64,000 nucleotides of DNA from the NCBI RefSeq assembly GCF_018130545.1, contig NZ_JAFCKF010000003.1, positions 496,001 to 560,000 on the forward strand, given 5' to 3'. Position numbers and translations under genes: made by a program. Below, one piece after another: positions 1-7,931 of this stretch; the first letter of the stretch is position 1, and each line of letters starts with the position of its first letter. Source of the stretch: Bradyrhizobium tropiciagri. GTDB lineage: Bacteria; Pseudomonadota; Alphaproteobacteria; Rhizobiales; Xanthobacteraceae. Under the pieces are notes generated by a model. It saw only the letters and a program-made list of their open reading frames with translations, was not told where the DNA came from and ran no database searches.

Positions 1-146
1 CAGCCAACGGATTCCCAACCGGGATCCTATGCTTCGCCCGCACGGGCGCAGCCCATTCCATTAAAAAGTTTGACGCGTGTTATTTATAGTTACAACCTTT
101 GGTTTAATTATCAACGACCGCCATCCATTTTGCGGAACCGTTCCAG

Positions 147-353
147 ATGATTCACAGAGGCGTCGAATTTAGCGTCACGCAGCTCGCGGCCGGCGTCTGG
201 ACCTGGCGTTTCCAGATCGGCGACCGGGTCTTCACCGGCAAGACCGAAGCCAAGCTCGACCTCCTGGCGATCCGCCGCGTGCAGTTGCGGATCGACCGCG
301 AGCTGAACAATCTCGGACGGGGGCAGACCCGCGGCCGCAACAATGAGGATTGA
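147..353 (+). CDS. Small conserved-type hypothetical protein
   Basis: A 68-residue basic protein with no signal peptide or membrane segment. The N-terminal part alternates hydrophobic and polar residues (FSVTQLAAGVWTWRFQIG), suggesting a small beta-sheet, followed by a basic helix (residues 35-55). I do not recognise a family. The ATG at 147 has only a weak upstream purine run (GGAAC), so the start is uncertain. The 146 bases upstream are AT-rich for this genome and probably hold its promoter. Coding-like third positions and lack of a better ORF on either strand support it. Confidence 0.55.
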   Translation: MIHRGVEFSVTQLAAGVWTWRFQIGDRVFTGKTEAKLDLLAIRRVQLRIDRELNNLGRGQTRGRNNED

Positions 354-370
354 GGACGGCTCGGACGGAT

Positions 371-601
371 TCAGTCCGCGCTGGCCAGCCGCCGCATCGT
401 GAACTCGATGTCGCCGCCGGGCAGCTCGCGCCAGCTCTCGACCGCGCTCATATAGGCGGCCTTGGGGTAGCGCTCGAGAAAGTCACGCGCGCGCAGGCGA
501 GCCTGATCGCGTGGCAGGCTGAAGGTCTCGCGCAGAAAGCCGTCATCCGGCTTGCGCCGCGCGGCCATCCGGCTGGCGAGATCGCGCGGACGAAACACCA
601 T
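371..601 (-). CDS. Small hypothetical protein
   Basis: A 76-residue cytoplasmic protein with many charged residues and no recognised domain. The ATG at 601 is preceded by GGAG at a suitable distance. It faces the gene at 147-353 tail to tail, with only 17 bases between the stop codons. The C-terminal half (residues 40-76) looks like a compact alpha/beta unit (FLERYPKAAYMSAVESW). Function unknown. Confidence 0.55.
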   Translation of the reverse strand: MVFRPRDLASRMAARRKPDDGFLRETFSLPRDQARLRARDFLERYPKAAYMSAVESWRELPGGDIEFTMRRLASAD

Positions 602-700
602 TGCCGCAACTCCGGACCAACTGACGACACCCCCAATATAGGCGCGGTGCCGGGAGAATCCGAGTCTGCGCCATGCCGTCGAGGCCGACCCGAACGGCGC

Positions 701-1006
701 TTACTGGCTGCGCTGCGTAGGACTGCCGGGCTGCGCGGAGCTGCCGGTCTTGGTCTTCGGCTTGGCGGGGGGATGGGCCGCCGCCTTCGGCGCGTCGCTG
801 CGCACCACGCCCCAGGGATCGGACGATCCCTTGGCGTCGGGAATCTTGCTGAGCGAATCCTTGTAGGCCTTCTGATTGACCGCGTCCTGGTCCTTCTCTT
901 CCTGGGTCTTGGACTTGACCTCAGGCATCAAATTGATGTTCGGCATCTGCGCATAGGCCGGCGCCGACAGCAGCACCGCAACCGCGACTGCGCACAAAAC
1001 TCTCAT
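701..1006 (-). CDS. Secreted protein with DPWG motif (paralogue of 14111-14338)
   Basis: A 101-residue exported protein. Residues 1-19 form a signal peptide ending APAYA, and AAGGAG precedes the ATG. The mature part is hydrophilic. It carries the segment AYKDSLSKIP followed a few residues later by DPWGV, then a Pro/Lys/Ala-rich tail. The same AYKxxLxxIPxxKxxxDPWGV signature occurs in the secreted protein at 14111-14338, so the two look like a small paralogous periplasmic family. Function unknown. The N-terminal helix, short motif and disordered tail suggest a protein-binding peptide rather than an enzyme. Confidence 0.75.
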   Translation of the reverse strand: MRVLCAVAVAVLLSAPAYAQMPNINLMPEVKSKTQEEKDQDAVNQKAYKDSLSKIPDAKGSSDPWGVVRSDAPKAAAHPPAKPKTKTGSSAQPGSPTQRSQ

Positions 1007-1092
1007 GAGAACGCTCCTTGCATTTTCGTCCGCGGTATATCACCGCCGCAAAGCTGTCGCCAAGCATGTCTGGCAGGCGGGCTGTCGCGGCC

Positions 1093-1224
1093 CTAGAGGT
1101 TGTCCGACTTGCAGGATTTCGGCGACTGCATCCAGTCGTCCCAGACCGGACCGCAGCGCGTGCAACCACTGAGCGCCAACCCGATCACAATCACGCCGCC
1201 GAGCAACACCAACCTGCGGACCAT
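1093..1224 (-). CDS. 43-residue lipoprotein
   Basis: This small ORF runs from the ATG at 1224 to a TAG at 1093-1095. It begins MVRRLVLLGGVIVIG and continues to a clear lipobox, LALSGC, with Cys21 as the lipidated residue. The mature peptide is about 23 residues and contains three further cysteines or Cys-adjacent turns (TRCGPVWDDWMQSPKSC). A GGGGG run about 8 bases upstream may serve as ribosome binding site. The clean signal-II architecture is the main support. It may be an outer-membrane or entericidin-like small lipoprotein, but no family is recognised. Confidence 0.6.
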   Translation of the reverse strand: MVRRLVLLGGVIVIGLALSGCTRCGPVWDDWMQSPKSCKSDNL

Positions 1225-1300
1225 GTACGCCCCCACACCGCTGACGAAGGGCAATTGGGCGCCGAAACTGGGGCATTTTCATGCCGGGCACGGCGTTTGC

Positions 1301-1384
1301 AACGCAGCGCAAGCGCGTCGGAACGCAGCGCAAGCGCGTCGGAACGCAGCGCAAGCGCGTCGGAACGCAGCGCGAGCGCGCCCG
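1301..1384. repeat. 21-bp tandem repeat, four copies
   Basis: Four head-to-tail units start at 1301, 1322, 1343 and 1364. Each begins AACGCAGCGCAAGCGCGTCG; the first three are identical and the fourth diverges after its first half. It is intergenic, 80 bp upstream of the amidase start. The unit is a multiple of three, so all frames stay open across it and several spurious ORFs result. There are no spacers, so it is a minisatellite and not CRISPR. Confidence 0.95.
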
Positions 1385-1464
1385 AGCGCCGCGGCCGTGT
1401 GATGATTTGACCGGGCGGCCGCGCAAATTACACTACGCAACAAAGCAGAAAAGGAATCGACGAA

Positions 1465-2940
1465 ATGACTTTGGCGATGAGCTGGGACGAATGGACGCGG
1501 CATGACGGAACGGCGCTCGCCGACCGCGTCCGGCGCGGCGAGCTGACGCCGCGGGAGCTGGCGTCACAGGCTGCCGCCGCGGTCGCCAAGGTCGATCCCG
1601 CGCTCTCCGGCGTGGTCGAGTTGTTCGACGACGTGATCGCCGATCCCGCGCGCGACGGCGCCGATCTCAACGGGTCGTTCGCCGGCCTGCCCTTCCTGAT
1701 GAAGGATCTCGGCCCGACCATGAAGGGACGGCTGCAGGAGATGGGCTCGCTGATGATGCGCGGCAATCGTGCCGCAGCCGACACCTTCCTGACGACCAAG
1801 CTGCGCAAGGCCGGCCTCAATCTGATCGGCCGCACCACGACGCCGGAGTTCGGGGTCTGCAGCTCGGCCGAGAACCCTGCGGTCTATGTCACGCGCAATC
1901 CCTGGAACACCGACTACACCACCTGCGGCTCATCGGCCGGCAGCGCGGCGATGGTCGCGGCCGGCGCGGTGCCGATCGCGCATGCCACCGACGGCGGCGG
2001 CTCGATCCGGATTCCGGCCGGCGTCAACGGCAATATCGGGCTGAAGGTGTCGCGCGGCGTGTTCTCGCTCGCACCTCACCTGTCCGATCTCACCGGCCTG
2101 GTCTCGATCCAGGGCTGCCAGTCGCGCACGGTGCGCGATACCGCGGCCTTCGTCGACGCCTGCCGCGGCCCCGCGCCCGGCGAGTTCATGCCGTTCTGGA
2201 CGCCGGCTGAGCCCTATACCACGATGGTCGCGCGCGACCCCGGTCGGCTCAGGATCGCGCTGTCGCACACATGGGGCGACTATCGCGCGACGCCGCATAT
2301 CGCAGCCGAACTCGAGCGGGTCGGACGCTTCCTCGAAGGCCTCGGCCATCAGGTCGACTACGCCCTGCCGGCGATCGACTACACCGAAGCTTTCGCGGCG
2401 CAGACCAGCTGCTACATCAGCAATTTCGCCGTCGTGATCGGCAACATGCTCGCCGCGCGTGGATTGGAGCGGCCGCCGGCGGAGCTGATCGAGCCTATCA
2501 ACATCCGGATCTGGGAGCACGGAAGGCATTTCAGCTTCGCCGATCGCGCGCGCATGCAGGCTGTCTTCAATACGACGTCTCGCGGCTTCGGCGCCTTCTT
2601 CGAGGATTGGGATATCATCCTGACGCCGGTCACGGCGCTGCCGACGCCGAAGGTCGGCACCACGGAATATCTCACCATCAGCGACAATCCGTCGGTGCTG
2701 GACTGGTTCGGCAATCTCTGGCGCAATTTCGCCTTCACGCCGCTGGCCAATCTCTGCGGCATCCCGGCGATCTCGCTGCCGCTCGCGACCAACGAGCACG
2801 GCCTGCCGCTCGGCATCCAGGCCATCGGCAAGCAGGCCGATGATGGCCTCCTGCTCCAGCTCGCCGCCCAGATCGAACGCGCGATCGACGGCAAATGGAA
2901 TGACGGCAAGCGGCCTGGCGTGCATGTCACGGCCAACTAG
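1465..2940 (+). CDS. Amidase (amidase signature family)
   Basis: A 491-residue hydrolase of the amidase signature family, which cleaves carboxamide bonds with a Ser-cisSer-Lys triad. The lysine is Lys80 (FLMKDLG), the cis-Ser lies in CGSSAGS (about 156-157) and the nucleophile is Ser180 in DGGGSIRIP. Length and layout resemble 6-aminohexanoate-cyclic-dimer-hydrolase-like amidases rather than GatA. AAGGA lies 11 bases upstream of the ATG at 1465. There is no signal peptide, so it is cytoplasmic. The thioesterase at 2985 follows 44 bp downstream and may be cotranscribed. The substrate cannot be read from sequence. Confidence 0.93.
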   Translation: MTLAMSWDEWTRHDGTALADRVRRGELTPRELASQAAAAVAKVDPALSGVVELFDDVIADPARDGADLNGSFAGLPFLMKDLGPTMKGRLQEMGSLMMRGNRAAADTFLTTKLRKAGLNLIGRTTTPEFGVCSSAENPAVYVTRNPWNTDYTTCGSSAGSAAMVAAGAVPIAHATDGGGSIRIPAGVNGNIGLKVSRGVFSLAPHLSDLTGLVSIQGCQSRTVRDTAAFVDACRGPAPGEFMPFWTPAEPYTTMVARDPGRLRIALSHTWGDYRATPHIAAELERVGRFLEGLGHQVDYALPAIDYTEAFAAQTSCYISNFAVVIGNMLAARGLERPPAELIEPINIRIWEHGRHFSFADRARMQAVFNTTSRGFGAFFEDWDIILTPVTALPTPKVGTTEYLTISDNPSVLDWFGNLWRNFAFTPLANLCGIPAISLPLATNEHGLPLGIQAIGKQADDGLLLQLAAQIERAIDGKWNDGKRPGVHVTAN

Positions 2941-2984
2941 GTCATAGATGACAGCAAGAACATCAGCGGAGGAAACGGGACGTC

Positions 2985-3446
2985 ATGCAGCAGGCCAGTG
3001 AATTCGGGATCGACGACGCGAAGCGCGTGCTCGGCGACGTCTTTGCGCCATGGGTGCAGGACCTCAATCTGTCGATCGAGCAGTTCGACATCGCAGCCCC
3101 CGCCGGCGGCGATCCCGACTGGCAGCCCGGCGCCATCCTGCGCATGCCGTTTTCCGAGCGGTTGTGTCGCAATGGCGGCATCGTCTGCGGCCAGGCGCTG
3201 ATGGCGTTCGCCGACACCGCGATGGTGCTGGCCAATCTCGCCGCCAACAAGGGCTATCGGCCGATGACGACGGTCGACCAGACCACGCATTTCATGCGCG
3301 CGGTGACCGCCTCCGACGTGCTGGCCGACGCCCGCGTGGTGCGGCTCGGCCGCACCATGAGCTTCGGCCGCGTCACGCTGCTCTCCGCCACCGACAACAA
3401 GCCGGTGGCAATGGTGTCGAGCGCGTTCGCGATGCTGCCGGGATAG
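2985..3446 (+). CDS. PaaI-type hotdog-fold thioesterase
   Basis: A 153-residue single-domain protein with hotdog-fold features. The central helix segment GIVCGQALMAFADTAM is followed by the beta-strand region (TTVDQTTHFMRAV, then LLADARVVRLGRTMSFGRV-type strands) typical of PaaI/YigI acyl-CoA thioesterases. The family hydrolyses acyl- or phenylacetyl-CoA. It follows the amidase on the same strand with a GGAGG-like sequence (GGAGGAAACGG) in the gap, suggesting a two-gene unit. The physiological acyl-CoA is unknown. Confidence 0.88.
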   Translation: MQQASEFGIDDAKRVLGDVFAPWVQDLNLSIEQFDIAAPAGGDPDWQPGAILRMPFSERLCRNGGIVCGQALMAFADTAMVLANLAANKGYRPMTTVDQTTHFMRAVTASDVLADARVVRLGRTMSFGRVTLLSATDNKPVAMVSSAFAMLPG

Positions 3447-3526
3447 GACACCGAGGCGACGCGCGTGAATGAACTACGCTGCCATCACCGTCATCCCGAG
3501 AGATGTGAGGCTTTGTCCGCATCTAC

Positions 3527-3642
3527 TGTTGTCGTCGCCCGGCTCGACCGGGCGACCCAGTACGCCGCGGCCTATCGGCTCAAGCACGACCGTCTCTGGA
3601 ATACTGGATCACCCGCATGCGCGGGTGATGACACTGAGCAAG
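3527..3642. repeat. Dispersed intergenic palindromic element
   Basis: A compound element with a GCCCGGCTCGACCGGGC hairpin near 3537-3553 and a second hairpin, TCACCCGC-ATGC-GCGGGTGA, near 3609-3628. It fills the gap between the thioesterase and the HdeA-like gene, with no coding evidence in the whole 3447-3719 gap. I recognise this as a family scattered between Bradyrhizobium genes; the family assignment is from memory. Confidence 0.7.
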
Positions 3643-3719
3643 CTGAATAAACGAAACTCCGTCGAGACGCGCGTACTGCGCGTCTCACCATGAGGGTTCA
3701 GACCAACCACGCTGCAAGT

Positions 3720-4013
3720 TTACTTGCCGAGCACCGCCTCGGCGGCGTTGACGATGCTGATCGTCGGATTCTTTCCGCAATAGGTGCCGAACTTCTTGGC
3801 GTTCTCGGTGAACACGTCGGTGTCGATGATCGCCTCGTCGGAATCGCCCTTGTACCAGCCGTCCATCCAGACCAGCACCATCTTGATGGTGTCGTCGCCG
3901 CCTTCGACGAACTGCTTGCAGGTCATGGTCGAGAGATCGAGGACGGTGGCGTTGGCGGGCGCGGACGACAGCGCGAGCGCGGCGGCAAGCATGATCGAGG
4001 CAGTGATCTTCAT
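3720..4013 (-). CDS. HdeA-family periplasmic protein
   Basis: A 97-residue secreted protein. Residues 1-22 are a signal peptide (ending ANA). The mature part has two cysteines, Cys32 (MTCKQF) and Cys79 (TYCGKNP), the spacing expected for the single disulfide of HdeA-type acid-stress chaperones. The pattern TCKQF, then VLVWMDGWYKG, then YC also fits the family. HdeA binds unfolding periplasmic proteins at low pH; rhizobial members are common and their role is less clear. The ATG at 4013 is preferred over the ORF's upstream start because GGAGAT sits just before it and the signal peptide then begins correctly. Confidence 0.85.
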   Translation of the reverse strand: MKITASIMLAAALALSSAPANATVLDLSTMTCKQFVEGGDDTIKMVLVWMDGWYKGDSDEAIIDTDVFTENAKKFGTYCGKNPTISIVNAAEAVLGK

Positions 4014-4355
4014 TGCAATCTCCAAGGCAAATGATCTGAAATGAACAGGCCGCTGGAGGCCCAGCGCGTCCGCTCGCGACCTCGTAGGCGAAGCGTCGCG
4101 GCGAACGCAAGCATGACATCGCGCGCGTTTGCCTGCACGTCGTTTCGGTGCACGCATTGAGAACTCGTGCTTCTGATTTGTGACGGCGCCGCGCATAGAC
4201 GTGATGAGAACCGCGTGTGTGCTCAAAATCCAGTGTATGCGAGAGGGATAGCGAGGTCCGCATCGCTCTCAAAAAGCCGACAGCGGCGATGCTTGTGGAG
4301 AATGTCCGTCAGGGCCAGAAGCAAAACTGGCGGTTTGCAACGGATGCAATGGCGA
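4014..4355. other. Intergenic region without recognised features
   Basis: About 340 bases between two minus-strand genes. No ORF here has a plausible signal, domain or ribosome binding site. It presumably contains the promoter of the HdeA-like gene, but no convincing -35/-10 pair or operator stands out. Confidence 0.5.
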
Positions 4356-4754
4356 TCACCGGAAATCGCAGGAAAGTTTGTACCGTCGCCGGTCAAAACT
4401 ATGCGGCTCTGCTACAGCGACCCGAATGCTCTCTCCAAGCTTTCCGTAGAACCTTACGCACGGGCCCACCTCGATTTCCATATCGACGGGCAAGTCATTT
4501 GCCGGTGCGTCATCGACCCGTAGCGAAACAGTCATATGTTGGCATTCGTACGCGAGCGCGACCACTCGTCCAGAAAACAACGTCGCTCCATTCAGCGGTT
4601 TATCACACCACCTAAGATCGGGCGGATGCTCGCATATATAGCGGACACATTGTCCGTTCACGTCGCGAGCCGAAGGCCACTGTCCATAAGCTGACGGCAG
4701 TTGAACTACGACAGTTAGGCCGATCGAAGTGACGTGCAATATCTTTCGCAGCAT
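4356..4754 (-). CDS. Hypothetical secreted protein
   Basis: A 132-residue protein whose first ~25 residues form a signal peptide (MLRKILHVTSIGLTVVVQLP, cleavage likely after AYG). The mature part has five or six cysteines (VNGQCVRYICEHP, LRWCDKP, YECQH, GPCVRF, LSCDF), suggesting disulfides in a small beta-rich periplasmic fold. GGAGG precedes the ATG at 4754, which decides the start over the upstream frame extension. No family recognised. It lies 117 bp downstream of the LprI-like gene on the same strand. Confidence 0.65.
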   Translation of the reverse strand: MLRKILHVTSIGLTVVVQLPSAYGQWPSARDVNGQCVRYICEHPPDLRWCDKPLNGATLFSGRVVALAYECQHMTVSLRVDDAPANDLPVDMEIEVGPCVRFYGKLGESIRVAVAEPHSFDRRRYKLSCDFR

Positions 4755-4871
4755 GGCTCGTCCTCCCGTTTCCGCTCTGCACCCTTCAAGCAGACGATCG
4801 AGCAGCCCTTCCAGACTTCGCATTTGGGCTAGAAACAGACCCACGGTCTGCGTAGCCATGGCTCCTGTTTC

Positions 4872-5342
4872 TCATTTGGCGATTTCTGGAAATCTTTGTC
4901 GGTAGAGCCCAAAGAGCGAGTTCACACGATCCAGCCTCATCGACAAGCTGCATTCCGCCAGCAAGGTTTTCTCCCCGCTGCCGCCTAACATCTCGGCGGC
5001 CGCGTGTGAGCATTCCGCCTCTCGATAGGCAATCCACGCCCGCTCCGAGGCAATCAGTCGCTTAAGCAACTCCTTTCGATCTTCGACGTCCTGATCCGGC
5101 CCACCCGCCTGTTTGAGTTTCGCAACAATCTCGCCGTATAGGGCATTCAATACCGCATCGACGGCTTTGTCGGCGTCAATCGTGCAAAGCATTTCGGGTA
5201 TATTCCCCGGCTTTGCCTCCTTGCACCGATTAAGCTCGGCTTGAATTGGTGCAAGCGCTGGATGCGGTGGATTTAACGCGTCTTCCGCCTGAGCGGTGAG
5301 CGGTGCGAGAGCAAGGGTAAACGCAACGATTAAAGCACGCAT
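4872..5342 (-). CDS. LprI-like (DUF1311) secreted protein
   Basis: A 156-residue exported protein. Residues 1-19 are a signal peptide (ending AQA). The mature region has four cysteines and the helical pattern of the DUF1311/LprI N-terminal domain: LNALYGEIVAKLK, then a basic segment, then ASERAWIAYREAECSHAA, then MRLDRVNSLFGLY. The motif ERAWIxYRExEC is characteristic. LprI of Mycobacterium inhibits lysozyme; most proteobacterial members are uncharacterised. Base composition here is more AT-rich than in surrounding genes, consistent with an accessory origin. Confidence 0.85.
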   Translation of the reverse strand: MRALIVAFTLALAPLTAQAEDALNPPHPALAPIQAELNRCKEAKPGNIPEMLCTIDADKAVDAVLNALYGEIVAKLKQAGGPDQDVEDRKELLKRLIASERAWIAYREAECSHAAAEMLGGSGEKTLLAECSLSMRLDRVNSLFGLYRQRFPEIAK

Positions 5343-5435
5343 TGCTAGTCCGGGGCGACGGTGGGCAACAACAGGCAGTAGCTTGCTGAGCGTTCAAGTG
5401 AATGAGGCGCTAATGACATGACCGATGTCTGTAAT

Positions 5436-5605
5436 GGGTCAAATGCGGCGGTCGAGGATCGTTGATGAGAAGTCCGGACTGCACCGAACACCGGACCAGT
5501 CGGAGGCGGCGAAGTTGGTCCACAAGGCGACATCCCCACAATCGTCCTTCCTGCAGATCCTGCGAGGCTGCGAACGAATCCGGCCGTCATTGCGAGCGAA
5601 GCGAA
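5436..5605. repeat. 170-bp direct repeat, copy A
   Basis: The stretch starting GGGTCAAATGCGGCGGTC and ending in GTCATTGCGAGCGA is repeated with few mismatches at 9971-10140 in the same orientation. It lies just downstream of the SNase gene stop (5618). No credible gene lies inside. Copy B runs on into a full CGTCATTGCGAG palindromic element, whereas copy A is cut off after the first arm. Confidence 0.9.
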
Positions 5606-5617
5606 AAGCCGCATCAT

Positions 5618-6346
5618 CTATCGGCAAGTCAGCGCCTTGCGAAATCCCTCCGCCAATGCATCTTGCTCAAAGCAAAACCAGCGTTGAGCCCGCTTCAGGC
5701 GCTGATAGCTTCCGCAACGTGGCAGGTGATAAATGCCTTCATAGCCCACCGCCCGCAGCGCCAGCTTAGCCTTGATCGGGCATCCCGGCGGCATGGGGGT
5801 GTCGACGCGGAATAGCTTGTCGCGTGTTCGGTTTTCATGGCCAACGTGACAACCGCCGCCGACGAGCCGCGCTCCATTGCGATTCCATCCTCGCAGCTCG
5901 CGCGGTTCTGCGAAACATCCTTTCCACAGTCCGCGCGAGTTCTCGCGTGCGTCAGCTTCCTCTGCCGAGTAACGGCCCTTTGCCGAAGGCTCGAACTCAA
6001 TCGCCCATCCTTCACGAACCAGCCACTCATTGAGCGTTGTGGCTTCGTTTTCGATCGAACAAACTGCGATCCGCCGGTGCTTGTAGATCGGGTCAGGCCC
6101 CTTGTCCTCGCAGCGAACGGCGCGACTTCCAATATGCGCGCTCAATCGATCGCGCACCGCAACCCCGCACGGCCAGACGTCATCGGTTTGGTCGAGGCAC
6201 ATCTGGTCGATTTCGGGCGCATCGACACCTTCCAGCCGATAGATCGTACCGTCCAGTTGGAGCGTATCGCCATTAGTCACAACAATTTCGGCCGCCAGGC
6301 TTGGCCCGGCGATAGCCAACAACAACGCCGCAATGAGAGCACGCAT
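5618..6346 (-). CDS. Secreted thermonuclease (SNase) family protein
   Basis: A 242-residue exported protein with signal peptide 1-19 (ending SLAAE). Residues 20-145 are an SNase-like OB fold. The family's catalytic residues can be placed as Arg37 (IYRLEGVDAPE), Glu45 and Arg91/92 (YKHRRIAVC), and NGDTLQL supplies the calcium-site acidic region. The C-terminal 90 residues add a Cys-rich unit ending YHLPRC-SYQ and WFCFEQDALAEGFRKA, resembling the small metal-binding tail in other rhizobial SNase proteins. Likely a periplasmic or secreted nuclease. Its 3' end abuts the 170-bp repeat. Confidence 0.88.
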   Translation of the reverse strand: MRALIAALLLAIAGPSLAAEIVVTNGDTLQLDGTIYRLEGVDAPEIDQMCLDQTDDVWPCGVAVRDRLSAHIGSRAVRCEDKGPDPIYKHRRIAVCSIENEATTLNEWLVREGWAIEFEPSAKGRYSAEEADARENSRGLWKGCFAEPRELRGWNRNGARLVGGGCHVGHENRTRDKLFRVDTPMPPGCPIKAKLALRAVGYEGIYHLPRCGSYQRLKRAQRWFCFEQDALAEGFRKALTCR

Positions 6347-6671
6347 GTCAATTCCTCATCATCTTTGGGATCGGGCGCCGCGACCTGCTGGCCTGAGATC
6401 GAAATGTTAGGAAAATATGGGAGTCTCCGCCACGGAAAGCCGGACGGATATATAGCTCAGATCGTCAGCTTTGGGGCAAAGCGGATGTCCAGCGCTTCGG
6501 CGGACACGTCCGCTAAGGGCCAAAACCGGAAGTGGCCATTGCGGGCTGGCTTTCGGACATCAACGTCTGAGCCGGATCGGGGCTCTTTCAGTTCGTAGCC
6601 GCTTCGAGATTGTCTGACGACTCGACATCAGTTGCGCCCAGGGCGTATGAGCGAGCCTACGCGGCTCGACA
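6347..6671. other. Intergenic region between divergent genes
   Basis: About 325 bases between the divergent SNase and AraC genes. It contains degenerate sequence resembling a common rhizobial intergenic element (CGGACGTCCGCTAAGGGCC around 6503-6525). No ORF with a plausible signal was found. Promoters for both flanking genes are expected here but I cannot mark them confidently. Confidence 0.4.
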
Positions 6672-7808
6672 ATGGCGTTTGGAGCATTTCCGATAGTGGG
6701 CACCAGCGGCTTGATGTCGATCGACCTAGGGTTACGGGGCGCCGTTGTCGCATTGTGCCTGCTGATCGCAGCCATGGCGCTGCGCGATCGCCGCGATAGC
6801 AGGGCCGCACTGCTGGGCGCCGCGCTCGCGATCGGCGTTGCGGCTTCAACGATCTGCTCGACGCCGACATTCCCGCGGCCGTTTGCGTGGTGGGGCCTGT
6901 TGCTACTGGCGTTGTCCAGCGCGAACTGTGTCGTGTTCTGGCTATGGGCGCGTGCTGCCTTCGACGACGATTTCGTCCCGCGGTCCTGGCATGGCGTCTT
7001 GTGGGCAGCCGTCGTCGTCGCGCAATGGCTGGACGCCAGCGGCATCACACGATCGGCCGCGCTCGAGGTTGCGATCGAACGCACGCTGTCGTTTGCCTTT
7101 CCCGGCTTGGCCCTGTTGGCGGTGGCCCAGACGCTTGTCACCTGGCCGGCGGACCTGGTGCAGGGCCGGCGTCGGCTCCGGCTGGTCGTATTGATAGGGG
7201 CGTCGGCCCAAATCGTTCTCAACTCTTACTTGAGCTTCCTGCAGCAGCCCTCGTATCCCACTTTTTCCATGACTAGCGTCGCCAACGTTCTTTCTCTGTT
7301 CGTGTTGGTCGGCTTGAGCGCATGGAATCTGCTGGAAGCGGGGACGCGAGAAGGTTCAATCCTGTTGCCCCCGACAAATGTCCGCTTCGGCGCGCCAGCC
7401 AAGGCGTCTGACGATCAGAGCAAGCCTGCCACGATTGAACCGGCTCTCCTGCGCCGGTTGGAACAGCTCATGACCGTCGAGCGCATCTACCGGCGTGAGG
7501 GCTTGACCATCAAATTGCTATCCGTCGAGCTTGGCGTGCCGGAGTACCGGCTGCGGCAACTTATCAACGAGGGCCTCGGTTATCGCAATTTCAATGCGTT
7601 CCTCAATCATTACCGGATCGGGGAAGCCAAGGCAGCGCTGGTCGACCCTGAACAAGTAGAAGTCCCGGTGCTGACAATTGCCATGGACGCAGGTTTCCAG
7701 TCGATCGGGCCGTTCAACCGCGCCTTCAAGGCGGCGACCAATTTGACCCCAACCGAATTCCGCCGTCTCTCAATGGCGGGAAATGCAGCCCGTGGCACGA
7801 CCGATTGA
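6672..7808 (+). CDS. AraC-family regulator with N-terminal membrane domain
   Basis: A 378-residue protein. Residues ~15-235 contain about six or seven hydrophobic helices (GAVVALCLLIAAMAL, WWGLLLLALSSANCVVFWLW, ANVLSLFVLVGLSAW). Residues ~270-372 form an AraC-type double helix-turn-helix (LTIKLLSVELGVPEYRLRQLI, then IAMDAGFQSIGPFNRAFKAATNLTPTEFR). This layout, a multi-pass sensor fused to an AraC DNA-binding domain, is found in a subset of membrane-bound regulators. A second possible start is Met at 6714. It is 123 bp upstream of the serine hydrolase on the same strand, a plausible target. Confidence 0.9.
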   Translation: MAFGAFPIVGTSGLMSIDLGLRGAVVALCLLIAAMALRDRRDSRAALLGAALAIGVAASTICSTPTFPRPFAWWGLLLLALSSANCVVFWLWARAAFDDDFVPRSWHGVLWAAVVVAQWLDASGITRSAALEVAIERTLSFAFPGLALLAVAQTLVTWPADLVQGRRRLRLVVLIGASAQIVLNSYLSFLQQPSYPTFSMTSVANVLSLFVLVGLSAWNLLEAGTREGSILLPPTNVRFGAPAKASDDQSKPATIEPALLRRLEQLMTVERIYRREGLTIKLLSVELGVPEYRLRQLINEGLGYRNFNAFLNHYRIGEAKAALVDPEQVEVPVLTIAMDAGFQSIGPFNRAFKAATNLTPTEFRRLSMAGNAARGTTD

Positions 7809-7931
7809 AGAATCGGCCAGTCGTTTAGAAATCGGCCAGCCAAACTGCGGGAATCGGCGAGAAGGAATCGAAAACATTCGACAGACTGATGGCGATCCCT
7901 CCTCGCAGTCGTTGCGCCAACGGGGCTCCCC

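Noticed and set aside
1301-1384. Tandem repeat as a possible CRISPR array
   Set aside because: The units abut directly with no spacers and no cas genes are present.
1281-1505. ORFs running through the 21-bp repeat
   Set aside because: The repeat unit is a multiple of 3, so every frame stays open. The translations are just repeated short peptides with no start signal.
5436-5605. The 170-bp direct repeat as an insertion sequence
   Set aside because: No transposase frame and no terminal inverted repeats bounding it; kept only as a dispersed repeat.
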